This document shows, in pieces, positions 49,182 through 58,173 of a DNA stretch of 64,000 nt. The translations under genes and the position numbers were made by a program. The notes under the pieces are model-generated. The model was not told where the DNA came from. It searched no databases and was given only the letters and a program-made list of their open reading frames with translations. Positions within the stretch are counted from its first letter, which is position 1. Each line of letters opens with the position of its first letter. The stretch is from Streptomyces pyxinicus (GTDB lineage Bacteria > Actinomycetota > Actinomycetes > Streptomycetales > Streptomycetaceae). The DNA lies in assembly GCF_024753135.1 (NCBI RefSeq), contig NZ_JANUGP010000018.1, forward strand, positions 1-64,000, written 5' to 3'.

Positions 49182-49853
49182 CTAGAGGGTTCCGATCCAG
49201 TTGGTGAGGAGCTGGGCGCCGGCGTCGCCGGACTTCTCGGGGTGGAACTGGGTGGCCCACAGGGCGCCGTTCTCCACGGCGGCCACGAAGGGCTTCCCGT
49301 GTGTCGACCAGGTGACCTTGGGGGCCTCGATCAGCGGGTTGTGCGACTCCAGGGTCCAGTCGTGGACGGCGTAGGAGTGCACGAAGTAGTAGCGGGCGTC
49401 CGCGTCCAGGCCGGCGAAGAGCCGGGAGCCGGCCGGGGCCTCGACGGTGTTCCAGCCCATGTGGGGCACGACGTCGGCCTGCAGCGGGGCGACCGTGCCG
49501 GGCCACTCGTCCAGGCCCTCGGCCGCCACGCCGTGCTCGATGCCGCGCGCGAAGAGGATCTGCATGCCGACGCAGATGCCCATGACCGGGCGCCCACCGG
49601 ACAGCCGGCGGTCCACCACCCAGTCGCCGCGGGCGTCGCGCAGGCCCTTCATACAGGCGGCGAAGGCGCCGACGCCGGGCACGAGCAGGCCGTCGGCGTT
49701 CATCGCCCGGTCGAAGTCGCGGGTGATCTCGACGTCGGCGCCGACGCGGGCGAGGGCGCGCTCGGCGGAGCGGACGTTGCCGAAGCCGTAGTCGAAGACC
49801 ACGACCTTCTTGGCGGCCTTCGGGGCCCTCCCGGCCGCCTCGGGGATGCTCAA
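49182..49853 (-). CDS. hisH: imidazole glycerol phosphate synthase glutaminase subunit
   Basis: 223-residue class I amidotransferase that supplies ammonia to HisF. Nucleophile C94 is in MGICVGMQ and the His/Glu of the triad are in TQFHPEKSG. It uses a TTG start at 49853 with GGAGG eight bases upstream, overlapping the stop of a 54-aa gene (TTGA). The first ~16 residues (SIPEAAGRAPKAAKK) are an extension before the usual start. Confidence 0.93.
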   Translation of the reverse strand: MSIPEAAGRAPKAAKKVVVFDYGFGNVRSAERALARVGADVEITRDFDRAMNADGLLVPGVGAFAACMKGLRDARGDWVVDRRLSGGRPVMGICVGMQILFARGIEHGVAAEGLDEWPGTVAPLQADVVPHMGWNTVEAPAGSRLFAGLDADARYYFVHSYAVHDWTLESHNPLIEAPKVTWSTHGKPFVAAVENGALWATQFHPEKSGDAGAQLLTNWIGTL

Positions 49854-50014
49854 TTCCAGACCTCCAGCCGCATCACGCCCGCGACCAGGCACAGGCCCGC
49901 GCCGATGGAGAGCAGCACGATCAGGCTCGCGGGCATCTTCTGCTTGGCGAAGGAGATGATCCCGCCGACCAGGAAGAGGCCGACGACGATCAGGAGGGTC
50001 GACAGACCGGTCAT
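49850..50014 (-). CDS. 54-aa membrane protein encoded between hisB and hisH
   Basis: Small hydrophobic protein: two membrane segments (LSTLLIVVGLFLVGGIISF and SLIVLLSIGAGLCLVAGVM) joined by AKQKMPA, ending MRLEVWN. The ATG is at 50014, three bases after the hisB stop, and its TGA overlaps the hisH TTG. The tight spacing on both sides indicates a real gene of the his operon. No known function; it could anchor or modulate a His enzyme. Confidence 0.8.
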   Translation of the reverse strand: MTGLSTLLIVVGLFLVGGIISFAKQKMPASLIVLLSIGAGLCLVAGVMRLEVWN

Positions 50015-50017
50015 GGG

Positions 50018-50611
50018 TTACAGCGCGCCCTTCGTCGACGGGAGGATGCCGGCCGCGCGCGGGTCGCGCTCGGAGGCGTAGCGCAGCGCCCGGGCCAGCG
50101 CCTTGAACTGGCACTCCACGATGTGGTGCGCGTTGCGTCCGTAGGGTACGCGCACGTGCAGCGCGATCTGCGCCTGGGCGACGAAGGACTCCAGGATGTG
50201 CCGGGTCATCGTGGTGTCGTACTCGCCGATCATCGGCGCCATCTTCTCGGGCTCGGTGTGCACGAGGTAGGGGCGGCCGGACAGGTCGACGGTGACCTGG
50301 GCGAGGGACTCGTCCAGCGGGACCGTGCAGTTGCCGAAGCGGTAGATGCCCACCTTGTCGCCGAGGGCCTGCTTGAAGGCGGCGCCGAGCGCGAGGGCGG
50401 TGTCCTCGATGGTGTGGTGGGAGTCGATGTGCAGGTCGCCGTCGGTCTTCACGGTGAGGTCGAACAGGCCGTGCCGGCCGAGTTGGTCGAGCATGTGGTC
50501 GTAGAAGCCGACGCCGGTGGCGATGTCGGTGCGCCCGGTGCCGTCGAGGTCGATCTCGACCAGGACCGAGGTCTCCTTCGTGGTGCGCTCCACGCGTCCG
50601 GTGCGGTTCAT
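50018..50611 (-). CDS. hisB: imidazoleglycerol-phosphate dehydratase
   Basis: 197-residue Mn-dependent enzyme with the paired metal motifs GFYDHMLDQLGRHG, DSHHTIEDTALALG, TRHILESFV and NAHHIVECQFK. Monofunctional, without the phosphatase domain of enteric HisB. ATG 50611 overlaps the hisC stop by four bases. Confidence 0.95.
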   Translation of the reverse strand: MNRTGRVERTTKETSVLVEIDLDGTGRTDIATGVGFYDHMLDQLGRHGLFDLTVKTDGDLHIDSHHTIEDTALALGAAFKQALGDKVGIYRFGNCTVPLDESLAQVTVDLSGRPYLVHTEPEKMAPMIGEYDTTMTRHILESFVAQAQIALHVRVPYGRNAHHIVECQFKALARALRYASERDPRAAGILPSTKGAL

Positions 50612-51720
50612 GAACCCTGCTCCTTCTTCAACTCACGGACCGCGTCGAGGAACGCGTCGTTCTCTTCGGGGGTGCCGGCGGAGACCCGCAGCCAGCCCGG
50701 TACGCCGTTGTCCCGGACCAGGACGCCCCGGTCGAGGATCTTCCGCCAGGCCTCGTGGGCGTCCGGGAACCGGCCGAACTGCACGAAGTTGGCGTCGGAC
50801 TCGGTGACGTCGTAGCCGATGGCGCGCAGTTCGCCGACCAGCCGGTCGCGCTCGGCCTTGAGCTGCTCGACGTAGCCGAGCAGGGTGTCGGTGTGCTCCA
50901 GGGCGGCCAGCGCGGTGGCCTGGGTGATGGCCGACAGGTGGTACGGCAGCCGGACGAGCTGGACGGCGTCCACCACCGCCGGGTCGGCGGCGAGGTAGCC
51001 GAGGCGCAGGCCGGCCGCGCCGAACGCCTTCGACATGGTGCGGGAGATCACCAGGTGCGGGCGGCCCGCCAGCAGCGGCAGCAGCGACTCGCCGTGGCTG
51101 AACTCGACGTACGCCTCGTCCACGATCACCATCGACGGCTTGGCCGCCTGGGCCGCGTCGTACAGGGCGCGGACGGTCTCCGCCGGGACCGCGTTGCCGG
51201 TGGGGTTGTTGGGGGTGGTGATGAAGACGACGTCGGGCCGGTGCCCGGCGATGGCCCGCTCGGCGGCGGCGACGTCGATGGCGAAGTCCTCGGTGCGCGG
51301 GCCCGAGAGCCAGCCGGTGCCGGTGCCGCGCGCGATGAGGGCGTGCATCGAGTACGACGGCTCGAAGCCGAGGGCGGTACGGCCCGGTCCGCCGAAGGTC
51401 TGGAGCAGTTGCTGGATGACCTCGTTGGAGCCGTTGGCCGCCCACACGTTCTCGGTGCCGAGCGGATGCCTGCCGGTCCGGGTGAGGTATCCGGCCAGTT
51501 CCGTGCGCAGCTGGACCGCGTCCCGGTCGGGGTAGCGGTTCAGGTCGCGCGCGGCCTGACGCACCCGCTCCGCGATCCGCTCGACCAGCGGCTCGGGCAG
51601 CGGGTAGGGGTTCTCGTTGGTGTTCAGCCGGACGGGTACGTCCAACTGGGGCGCGCCGTAGGGGGACTTGCCGCGCAGCTCGTCCCGTACGGGAAGGTCG
51701 TCGATCCTGGTGTCGCTCAC
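50608..51720 (-). CDS. hisC: histidinol-phosphate aminotransferase
   Basis: 370-residue PLP aminotransferase (class II). LNTNENPYPLP, FITTPNNPTGN, VDEAYVEFS and the PLP Lys in SRTMSKAFGAAGLRLGY are all visible. GTG at 51720 overlaps the hisD stop (GTGA). Confidence 0.95.
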   Translation of the reverse strand: MSDTRIDDLPVRDELRGKSPYGAPQLDVPVRLNTNENPYPLPEPLVERIAERVRQAARDLNRYPDRDAVQLRTELAGYLTRTGRHPLGTENVWAANGSNEVIQQLLQTFGGPGRTALGFEPSYSMHALIARGTGTGWLSGPRTEDFAIDVAAAERAIAGHRPDVVFITTPNNPTGNAVPAETVRALYDAAQAAKPSMVIVDEAYVEFSHGESLLPLLAGRPHLVISRTMSKAFGAAGLRLGYLAADPAVVDAVQLVRLPYHLSAITQATALAALEHTDTLLGYVEQLKAERDRLVGELRAIGYDVTESDANFVQFGRFPDAHEAWRKILDRGVLVRDNGVPGWLRVSAGTPEENDAFLDAVRELKKEQGS

Positions 51721-53042
51721 TTGCTCTCCGGCACCTTCCAGCCGAACCGGGCCTTGATCGCCGCGCCGTGCGCCGGCAGGTCCTCCGCCTCGGCCAGCGT
51801 CACGACGTGATGGGCGACCTCGGCCAGGGCGTCCCTGCCGTAGTCCACGATGTGGATGCCGCGCAGGAAGGACTGCACGGACAGGCCGGAGGAGTGGCAG
51901 GCGCAGCCGCCGGTGGGCAGCACGTGGTTGGAGCCGGCCGCGTAGTCGCCGAGCGAGACCGGCGCCCAGGGGCCGACGAAGACCGCGCCGGCGTTCTTGA
52001 CCCGGTCGGCCACCGCGGCGGCGTCGGCGGTCTGGATCTCCAGGTGCTCGGCGCCGTAGGCGTCGACCACCTTCAGGCCCTCCTCGATCCCGTCGACCAG
52101 GACGATCGCGGACTGCCGGCCCGCGAGGGCGGGGCGGATCCGGTCCTCGACGTGCTTGGTGGCCGCGACCTGCGGCTCCAGCTCCTTCGCCACCGCGTCG
52201 GCCAGCTCGACGGAGTCGGTGACGAGGACGGCGGCGGCCAGCGGGTCGTGCTCGGCCTGGCTGATCAGGTCCGAGGCGACGTGCACCGGGTCGGCGCTGT
52301 CGTCGGCGAGGACGGCGATCTCGGTGGGGCCGGCCTCGGCGTCGATGCCGATCCGGCCGGTGAAGTAGCGCTTGGCGGCGGCGACCCAGATGTTGCCGGG
52401 GCCGGTCACCATGTTCGCGGGCGGGCAGGACTCGGTGCCGTAGGCGAACATCGCGACGGCGGTGGCGCCGCCGGCCGCGTACACCTCGTCCACGCCGAGC
52501 AGGGCGCAGGCGGCGAGGATGGTGGGGTGCGGCAGCCCGCCGAACTCGGCCTGGGGCGGGGAGGCGAGCGCGAGGGAGGCCACTCCGGCCTCTTGCGCCG
52601 GGACCACGTTCATGATCACGGAGGACGGGTAGACCGACCGGCCGCCCGGCGCGTACAGCCCGACCCGCTCGACCGGCACCCACTTCTCGGTGACCGAGCC
52701 GCCGGGCACGACCTGCGTGGTGTGCGCCGAGCGGCGCTGCGCGCGGTGGACCAGGCGGGCACGGCGGATGGACTCCTCCAGCGCGGCGCGCACCTCGGGG
52801 TCGAGGGCGGCCAGCGCGTCGGCGAGCGCGCGGGCCGGGACACGGACGGATTCCAGCCGTACTCCGTCGAACTTCTCGGCGAAGTCGATCAGCGCCGCGT
52901 CGCCCCGATGATGCACGGCCTCGCAGATCGGACGCACCTTCTCCAGGGCGGCCGAGACGTCGAAGTCGGCTCGGGGCAGCAGGTCGCGCAGGGCGGGTCC
53001 CTCGGGGAGGGCGTCGCCGCGCAGATCGATTCGGGAGATCAC
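51717..53042 (-). CDS. hisD: histidinol dehydrogenase
   Basis: 441-residue zinc and NAD enzyme that makes histidine from histidinol in two steps. GLYAPGGRSVYPSSVIMN, ESCPPANMVTGPGNIWV, DAEAGPTEIAVLAD and the zinc region GGCACHSSGLSVQSFL are present. GTG 53042 is the likely start of a leaderless message: GAGAAT on the minus strand ends seven bases upstream. First gene of hisD-C-B-(54 aa)-H-priA-ridA-F. Confidence 0.95.
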   Translation of the reverse strand: MISRIDLRGDALPEGPALRDLLPRADFDVSAALEKVRPICEAVHHRGDAALIDFAEKFDGVRLESVRVPARALADALAALDPEVRAALEESIRRARLVHRAQRRSAHTTQVVPGGSVTEKWVPVERVGLYAPGGRSVYPSSVIMNVVPAQEAGVASLALASPPQAEFGGLPHPTILAACALLGVDEVYAAGGATAVAMFAYGTESCPPANMVTGPGNIWVAAAKRYFTGRIGIDAEAGPTEIAVLADDSADPVHVASDLISQAEHDPLAAAVLVTDSVELADAVAKELEPQVAATKHVEDRIRPALAGRQSAIVLVDGIEEGLKVVDAYGAEHLEIQTADAAAVADRVKNAGAVFVGPWAPVSLGDYAAGSNHVLPTGGCACHSSGLSVQSFLRGIHIVDYGRDALAEVAHHVVTLAEAEDLPAHGAAIKARFGWKVPESK

Positions 53043-53232
53043 GGTTCCAATTCTCTCAGACCGGCGTCGGGAGCCGTCCGCGCGTATCAATGGCTGATAC
53101 AGAACGTGGCCGGAATCCGGAAGGTCCCCTTCACGTCATCCTCACCGCGAGTGTTCGATCCGTCACACACGGGCATGAACGGCTGTACGAAAGCTGTGCA
53201 CACCGGAGGAGTCGGAGGGAGGCGGGAGAACG

Positions 53233-54810
53233 GTGACCGATGGGGCCGGCCGGGGCGCCGGGTACCTGCCGGAGGACCTGACCGCGGTCGAGGCGGGCAT
53301 GTGGCAGGCCTTCCGGGACGGCAGTGTGTACGACCTGAGCCGCGGGGACGCGGTCGTGGACGATCCGCACGGCAGCCATCCCTGGGGGCCGGAGCGGTCG
53401 GTGCGGGCGCGGGTCGTGTGCTGGCTGCTGCTGGACGGCCCGCCGGCGCTCGCGGGCCGGGTGGCCGCCCTGAAGCTCGTCGGCGTGCGGATCACCGGCA
53501 CGGTCGACCTGGCGGGCGGCACGGTCACGCCCTACCTGGAGCTGCGCGGCTGCCGGTTCGACGAGGAGGTGCGGCTGCCGGAGGCCCGGTTCACCACCGC
53601 GCGCCTGGTGGACTGCTCGGTGCCGCGTCTGGAGGCGGCCCGGGTGCACACCGAGGGCGATCTGCATCTGCCGCGCTGCCGGTTCCGCGGCGGGGTGCGG
53701 CTGACCGACGCGCACATAGGCACCGACCTGCTGCTCAACCAGGCGGTCGCCTACCGGGACCGCGGCGGCCGGTCCATCACGGCGGACGGCCTGACGGTCG
53801 GCCAGGACCTCCAGGCCGAGCTGCTGGAGTCGCACGGCGAGCTGAGCCTGCGCGGCGCGAAGATCGGCGTCTCGCTCAGCCTGCGGGGGGCGAGACTCGC
53901 CAATCCCTACGCCCGGCTCGCGCTGAACGCACCCCAGCTGACGGTGGAGCGCACCCTCTATCTGACCCCGGCCGGCGTGGGCAGTCCGCTGCTGAGCGGC
54001 ATCACCCCCGCGCGCGGGACCCGCGTCCAGCGCTTCGAGTGCCGGGGCGGGGTGCGGCTGGACGACGGGCGGTTCGGGGACGCCGTCGACCTGGAGCGGG
54101 CGCGGTTCGTCTTCACCGACGACCAGGAGCTGTCGCTGCGCCGGGTGCAGACACCGGAGCTGCGCTTCCTCGGGGACCGGCCGGGGCGCGGCAAGGTGGT
54201 GCTCTCCGGCGCGCGGATCGTCAACCTGGTGGACCGCGCGGGCAGTTGGCCGGACCCCGGCAATCTGCACATGGCCGGGTTCGCCTACGAGAACCTGGTG
54301 CCGCGGGGCCCGTTCCCGCTGACCCGGCGGCTGGAGTGGGTGGGGGCGGCCACCGCCGAGTACGCGCCGGAGCCGTACGAGCGGCTGGCCTCGGTGCTGC
54401 GGGCGGCCGGCGAGGACGAGGACGCGCGCGAGGTGCTGCTCGCCAAGCAGCGCCGGCGGCGCGAGACGCTGCCGCTGGCCGGCAAGTTCTGGGGCTTCGC
54501 ACAGGACTGGACGGTCGCCTACGGCTACCGGCCGGGCCGGGCGGCGGTGTGGATGGCGGTGCTGTGGGCGGCGGGCACGCTGGCGTTCGCGCACGCGGCC
54601 CATCCACCGGTCAACCACGACGGCCACCCGGGCTGGAGCCCGGCGCTGTTCACCCTGGACCTGCTGCTGCCGGTGATCGACCTGGGCCAGGTGGGCCAGT
54701 GGCAGTTGCGGGGCGGCTGGCAGTGGCTGGCGACGGCGATGGTGCTGCTGGGCTGGGTCCTGGCGACGACGGTGGCGGCGGGGGCGACGCGATTGCTGCG
54801 GCGCAATTGA
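53233..54810 (+). CDS. pentapeptide-like beta-helix protein with C-terminal membrane segments
   Basis: 525-residue protein of unknown function. Residues ~70-330 are a run of short strands rich in L-R-G and A-R-F patterns (e.g. LRGCRFDEEVRLPEARFTT, LSLRGAKIGVSLSLRGARL) that suggest a right-handed beta-helix. The last ~90 residues hold two to three membrane segments. GTG at 53233 with a strong GGAGGGAGGCGGGAG upstream. Divergent from hisD across 190 bp. It could be a membrane-bound scaffold. Confidence 0.82.
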   Translation: MTDGAGRGAGYLPEDLTAVEAGMWQAFRDGSVYDLSRGDAVVDDPHGSHPWGPERSVRARVVCWLLLDGPPALAGRVAALKLVGVRITGTVDLAGGTVTPYLELRGCRFDEEVRLPEARFTTARLVDCSVPRLEAARVHTEGDLHLPRCRFRGGVRLTDAHIGTDLLLNQAVAYRDRGGRSITADGLTVGQDLQAELLESHGELSLRGAKIGVSLSLRGARLANPYARLALNAPQLTVERTLYLTPAGVGSPLLSGITPARGTRVQRFECRGGVRLDDGRFGDAVDLERARFVFTDDQELSLRRVQTPELRFLGDRPGRGKVVLSGARIVNLVDRAGSWPDPGNLHMAGFAYENLVPRGPFPLTRRLEWVGAATAEYAPEPYERLASVLRAAGEDEDAREVLLAKQRRRRETLPLAGKFWGFAQDWTVAYGYRPGRAAVWMAVLWAAGTLAFAHAAHPPVNHDGHPGWSPALFTLDLLLPVIDLGQVGQWQLRGGWQWLATAMVLLGWVLATTVAAGATRLLRRN

Positions 54811-54943
54811 GGCGAGTGCCGTTCCGCCGGACTCGAAGGTCGAAGATCCGATAACCACCTTTTACCCTTCCTTGACCATGGGCCGTACAACCTTCCGCGA
54901 CTTCTCCGGGTGCTCTGGCGCGCTTCGGACCTGCGGTCTTTCA

Positions 54944-55996
54944 ATGGTCGACACCATGGCTCTGCTGCCCTCGTTCATCCGCCCCACCCGGATGGCCAAA
55001 CGCGTCGCACACCCGTCCGGCCGGCCGCCGGCCGGGGACGAGGCCGTCCTCGACGCGCCCGACGACCGTCTCTCGCCCGCGCTGGTCGCGGCCGGCCGGG
55101 GCGAGTACGGCGCCGCGGCCGAGCTGCTGGCCGCCACCCGCGCCGCGGCCGAGTGGGAGGACCGCGACCGGTACGCGGTCCTCCTCGCCGGCTTCGCGCG
55201 CTCCCGTTCCGAGTGGCTGGAGCAGTGGCGTACGGCCGCCCCCGACGACCCCGACGTGCTGCTGCTGAGCGCGCAGCTGGCCGTGGACCGGGTCTGGCAC
55301 TCCCCGGCCCGCGCCGAACTGCTGCGCGAGGTCAGCCCGCTGATCACGGCCGCCGCCCGCGCCGACGTCCGCGACCCGGTGCCCTGGCGGATCGCGCTCG
55401 ACCACGCGCGCGGCTCGCGGGCCGGGCACCGCTACTTCGAGGAACTGTGGGAGGCGGCGGTCCGGCGTGCCCCGCACCACTACGGCTGCCATGTGGCCGC
55501 GCTGCGCTATCTGGCCGCGCTGTGGCACGGCGCCCACCGGGAGTGCCTCGACTTCGCCGACCGGGCCGCGCAGGACGCGCCGGCCGACTCGCTCGTCCAG
55601 GCCCTGCCGGCCCGGGCGGCCTACGGGTACCTCACCGACGGCTGCGGGCCCGAGGTGCCGCGCCCGCGGCTGGACGCGGCGGCGGACCGGGCGGTCGAGC
55701 TGTCCGGCCGGTTCCCGGCGGCCGACCCGTGGTCGGCCGCCCTGCGCAACAAGCTGCTGTACGTCCTGCTGCGGCTGGACCGCCGGGAGGACGCGCGCGT
55801 ACAGCTGCGGCTGATCGGCCCCTACGCCACGTCCTTCCCGTGGGACCGGTTCTCGGACGACCCGCTCGGCCACTTCCTGCGGCTGCGCGAGCACCTGCTG
55901 ACGGGGGTCCCGGGGCCGGTTCCGGCCGGGCTGATACCCGAACCGCCACGGCTCCTCGGCGAGCACCGCGGGCACGTCCGCGGCGTTGAGCACTAG
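54944..55996 (+). CDS. hypothetical helical-repeat (TPR-like) protein
   Basis: 350-residue soluble protein rich in Ala, Arg, Trp and Leu, with an alternating-helix pattern (e.g. EYGAAAELLAATRAAAEWEDRDRYAVLLAGFARSRSE contains one pair; YRFEELWEAAVRRAP-like another) reminiscent of TPR/SEL1 repeats. No catalytic motif seen. Start uncertain: ATG 54944 or 54956 (MALLPSFIRPTRMAK); neither has a ribosome binding site. It ends 11 bases before the next gene. Confidence 0.72.
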   Translation: MVDTMALLPSFIRPTRMAKRVAHPSGRPPAGDEAVLDAPDDRLSPALVAAGRGEYGAAAELLAATRAAAEWEDRDRYAVLLAGFARSRSEWLEQWRTAAPDDPDVLLLSAQLAVDRVWHSPARAELLREVSPLITAAARADVRDPVPWRIALDHARGSRAGHRYFEELWEAAVRRAPHHYGCHVAALRYLAALWHGAHRECLDFADRAAQDAPADSLVQALPARAAYGYLTDGCGPEVPRPRLDAAADRAVELSGRFPAADPWSAALRNKLLYVLLRLDRREDARVQLRLIGPYATSFPWDRFSDDPLGHFLRLREHLLTGVPGPVPAGLIPEPPRLLGEHRGHVRGVEH

Positions 55997-56008
55997 GCTG
56001 GGGCGCCG
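55994..56008 (+). promoter_or_regulatory. probable leaderless promoter of the Lon N-domain gene
   Basis: TAGGCT at 55994-55999 ends eight bases before the GTG at 56008; no ribosome binding site is present. Confidence 0.4.
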
Positions 56009-56748
56009 TGACCACCGCCCGTCTCCCGCTCTTTCCGCTGAACTCGGTGCTGTTCCCGGGGCTCGTGCTCCCGCTGAACGTGTTCGAGGAGCGGTATCGC
56101 GCCATGATGCGCGAGCTTCTGAAGACCCCCGAGGACGAACCGCGCCGCTTCGCCGTCGTGGCCATCCGCGACGGCTACGAGGTGGCGCCCAGCTCCCTGG
56201 GCATGCCGGATCCCACGGCACAGCCCGAGCGGAGCCCGGCCGAGGGCTTCGGCCCCGACCCGCTCAAGGCCCTCCACGCGGTGGGCTGCGTGGCGGACGC
56301 GGCGACGATCCGGGAGCGGCCCGACGGCTCCTTCGAGGTGCTGGCCACCGGGACCACCCGGGTGCGGCTGCTCTCCGTGGACGCCTCGGGGCCGTTCCTG
56401 ACGGCGGAGCTGGAGGAGCTGGCCGAGGACCCCGGGGACGAGGCGGGGGCGCTGGCCGAGGGGGTGCTGCGGTCGTTCCGGCAGTACCAGAAGCGGCTGG
56501 CGGGGGCCCGGGAGCGCTCGCTGTCCACCGGTGCCGAGCTGCCGGACGACCCGGGTGTGGTGTCGTACCTGGTGGCCGCGGCGATGGTGCACGACACGCC
56601 GACCAAGCAGCGGCTGCTCCAGGCCCCCGACACCGCGTCGCGGCTGCGGGACGAACTGAAACTCCTGCGCGCCGAGACGGCCATCATCCGTACGCTGCCG
56701 TCGTTGCCCGCGTTCGAGCTGACGCGGACGCCGACCAGCCTGAACTGA
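56008..56748 (+). CDS. Lon N-terminal (LON substrate-binding) domain protein
   Basis: 246-residue stand-alone LON domain: LPLFPLNSVLFPGLVLPLNVFEERYRAMM at the start and a helical C-terminal half. It lacks the AAA+ and protease domains of Lon. Function unknown; relatives are proposed to be peptide- or protein-binding modules. In a run with the helical-repeat gene upstream and ybaK downstream (22-base gap). Confidence 0.88.
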   Translation: MTTARLPLFPLNSVLFPGLVLPLNVFEERYRAMMRELLKTPEDEPRRFAVVAIRDGYEVAPSSLGMPDPTAQPERSPAEGFGPDPLKALHAVGCVADAATIRERPDGSFEVLATGTTRVRLLSVDASGPFLTAELEELAEDPGDEAGALAEGVLRSFRQYQKRLAGARERSLSTGAELPDDPGVVSYLVAAAMVHDTPTKQRLLQAPDTASRLRDELKLLRAETAIIRTLPSLPAFELTRTPTSLN

Positions 56749-56770
56749 GCCCGAGGACTCGTACCCACCG

Positions 56771-57271
56771 ATGGCCAAGAAGTCGAAGAAGCAGCAGTCC
56801 GGCGGCACGCCCGCGACGGCGGCGCTGACGGCGGCGGGCGTGGACTTCACCGTCCACGCCTACGAGCACGACCCCGCCCACCCCTCCTACGGCGAGGAGG
56901 CGGCCGAGGCGATGGGCGTCTCCCCCGACCGCGTCTTCAAGACCCTGGTCGCCGACGTGGACGGCGCACTCGTCGTCGGCGTGGTCCCGGTCGCCGGCTC
57001 CCTGGACCTGAAGGCCCTCGCGGCGGCGGTCGGCGGCAAGAAGGCCACGATGGCCGACCCGACCCTGGCGGAACGCACCACGGGCTACGTCCGAGGCGGC
57101 ATCTCCCCCCTCGGCCAACGCCGCCCCCTCCCCACGGTCCTGGACACCTCAGCCCCCACCCACCCCACCATCTGCGTCTCAGCGGGCCGCCGAGGCCTGG
57201 AGGTGGAGGTGTCCCCGGACGACTTGGCGAGATTGACGGGGGCGGTGCTGGCGCCTATCGGGCGAGGCTGA
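56771..57271 (+). CDS. ybaK: YbaK/EbsC family Cys-tRNA(Pro) deacylase
   Basis: 166-residue editing-domain protein that hydrolyses Cys mischarged on tRNA-Pro. The catalytic Lys is in DRVFKTLVADVDG and the GGISPLGQRRPLPTVLD loop is typical. The N terminus MAKKSKKQQSGGT is a short basic extension. Its last codons (57247-57270) resemble the 25-base repeat unit of the array that follows, so the repeats may have grown from the 3' end of this gene. Confidence 0.92.
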   Translation: MAKKSKKQQSGGTPATAALTAAGVDFTVHAYEHDPAHPSYGEEAAEAMGVSPDRVFKTLVADVDGALVVGVVPVAGSLDLKALAAAVGGKKATMADPTLAERTTGYVRGGISPLGQRRPLPTVLDTSAPTHPTICVSAGRRGLEVEVSPDDLARLTGAVLAPIGRG

Positions 57272-57982
57272 GGGGACCTCTGGGGGCTGCGCCGATCTCT
57301 GAGGGGGCCGAGCCCGGTCTCCACGGGGCAGGGCCACGCCGGTCTCCACGGAGCAGGGCCGCGCCGGTCTGCACGGGGCAAGGCCGCGCCGGTCTCCACG
57401 AGGCAAGGCCCCCCGGTCTCCACGGGGCAAGGCCGCGTCGGCATCTGTCGGGCGGGGCTCCACCGGCACCGGCTGGGCGAGGCCGAGCCGGTGCCGGTGG
57501 ACGCCGAGCGGAGCCGACCCGGCGTGAGCTGAGCGGGGCCAAGCCGGCGTGAGCCGAGCGGGACCGACCCGGCGTGAGCCGAGCGGGACCGACCCGGCGT
57601 GAGCCGAGCGGGGCCAAGCCGGCGTGCCGGGCGGGGCCGACCCGGCACGTCGGGCGGGGCCGACCCGGTGGCTGCCGAGCGGGCCCCAGCCACAGTTGTC
57701 GAGCGGGGCTCAGCCGGATCTGCTGGGCCGGGCTGACCCCTCATCTGCCCCGCAGGGCTCAGCCGACGCCCGCCGGGCGGCACTCACCCGGTAGCTACCG
57801 AGCGGACTCAGCCACATCAACCGGGCAAGGCTGACCGTCATCCGCCCCGGCAGGATTCAGCCGACGCCCGCCGGGCGGCACTCACCCGGCGGCTGCCGAG
57901 CAGGCTCAGCCACATCAACCGGGCGAGGCCGACCGTCATCCGCCCCGGCAGGATTCAGCCGACGTCCGCCGGGCGGGCCCCT
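57272..57982. repeat. degenerate 25-bp minisatellite array with 98-bp higher-order repeat
   Basis: No gene is supported here. From 57314 the sequence is a head-to-tail array of about 26 units of 23-26 bp. Block A: five near-identical units starting CCGGTCTSCACG at 57314, 57339, 57364, 57389, 57413. Block B: units GGCGTGAGCCGAGCGGG... at 57521, 57546, 57571, 57596. Block C: a 98-bp super-repeat of four units, starting at 57765, 57863 and 57961. Bases 57272-57313 look like two decayed units. Because 25 is not a multiple of 3, the array is unlikely to be coding. Confidence 0.85.
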
Positions 57983-58060
57983 GTCGGCGGCAGCGGGGCG
58001 GGAGCCGTGGCGCGGGCGGGCGGACGTATCGTGCGGGCTCGGCGGGGTCGAGGCGGCCCC

Positions 58061-58160
58061 GTCACGGCGGTCTCGCGGCCGACCGAGCCGGGCCGACGGC
58101 GCGGATTCGGCGGGGGCCGGGCCCGGTGCCGTCACGGTGCCTTCGCAGCCGACCGAGACG
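58061..58160. repeat. 70-bp-period direct repeat
   Basis: GTCACGG..TCGCrGCCGACCGAG occurs at 58061 and 58131 (about 27 of 33 bases alike). It lies right of the minisatellite. The stretch 57983-58182 holds nothing else I can assign. Confidence 0.55.
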
Positions 58161-58173
58161 GGCGGGTGGGTGG

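Noticed and set aside
57314..57437. CRISPR array, because of regular short repeats
   Set aside because: Units are contiguous with no unique spacers between them, and no cas genes are present.
57085..57783. Minus-strand open frames across the minisatellite, up to 232 codons
   Set aside because: They read through repeats whose length is not a multiple of three, giving changing peptide patterns; low-complexity Pro/Arg/Gly product, no start signal.
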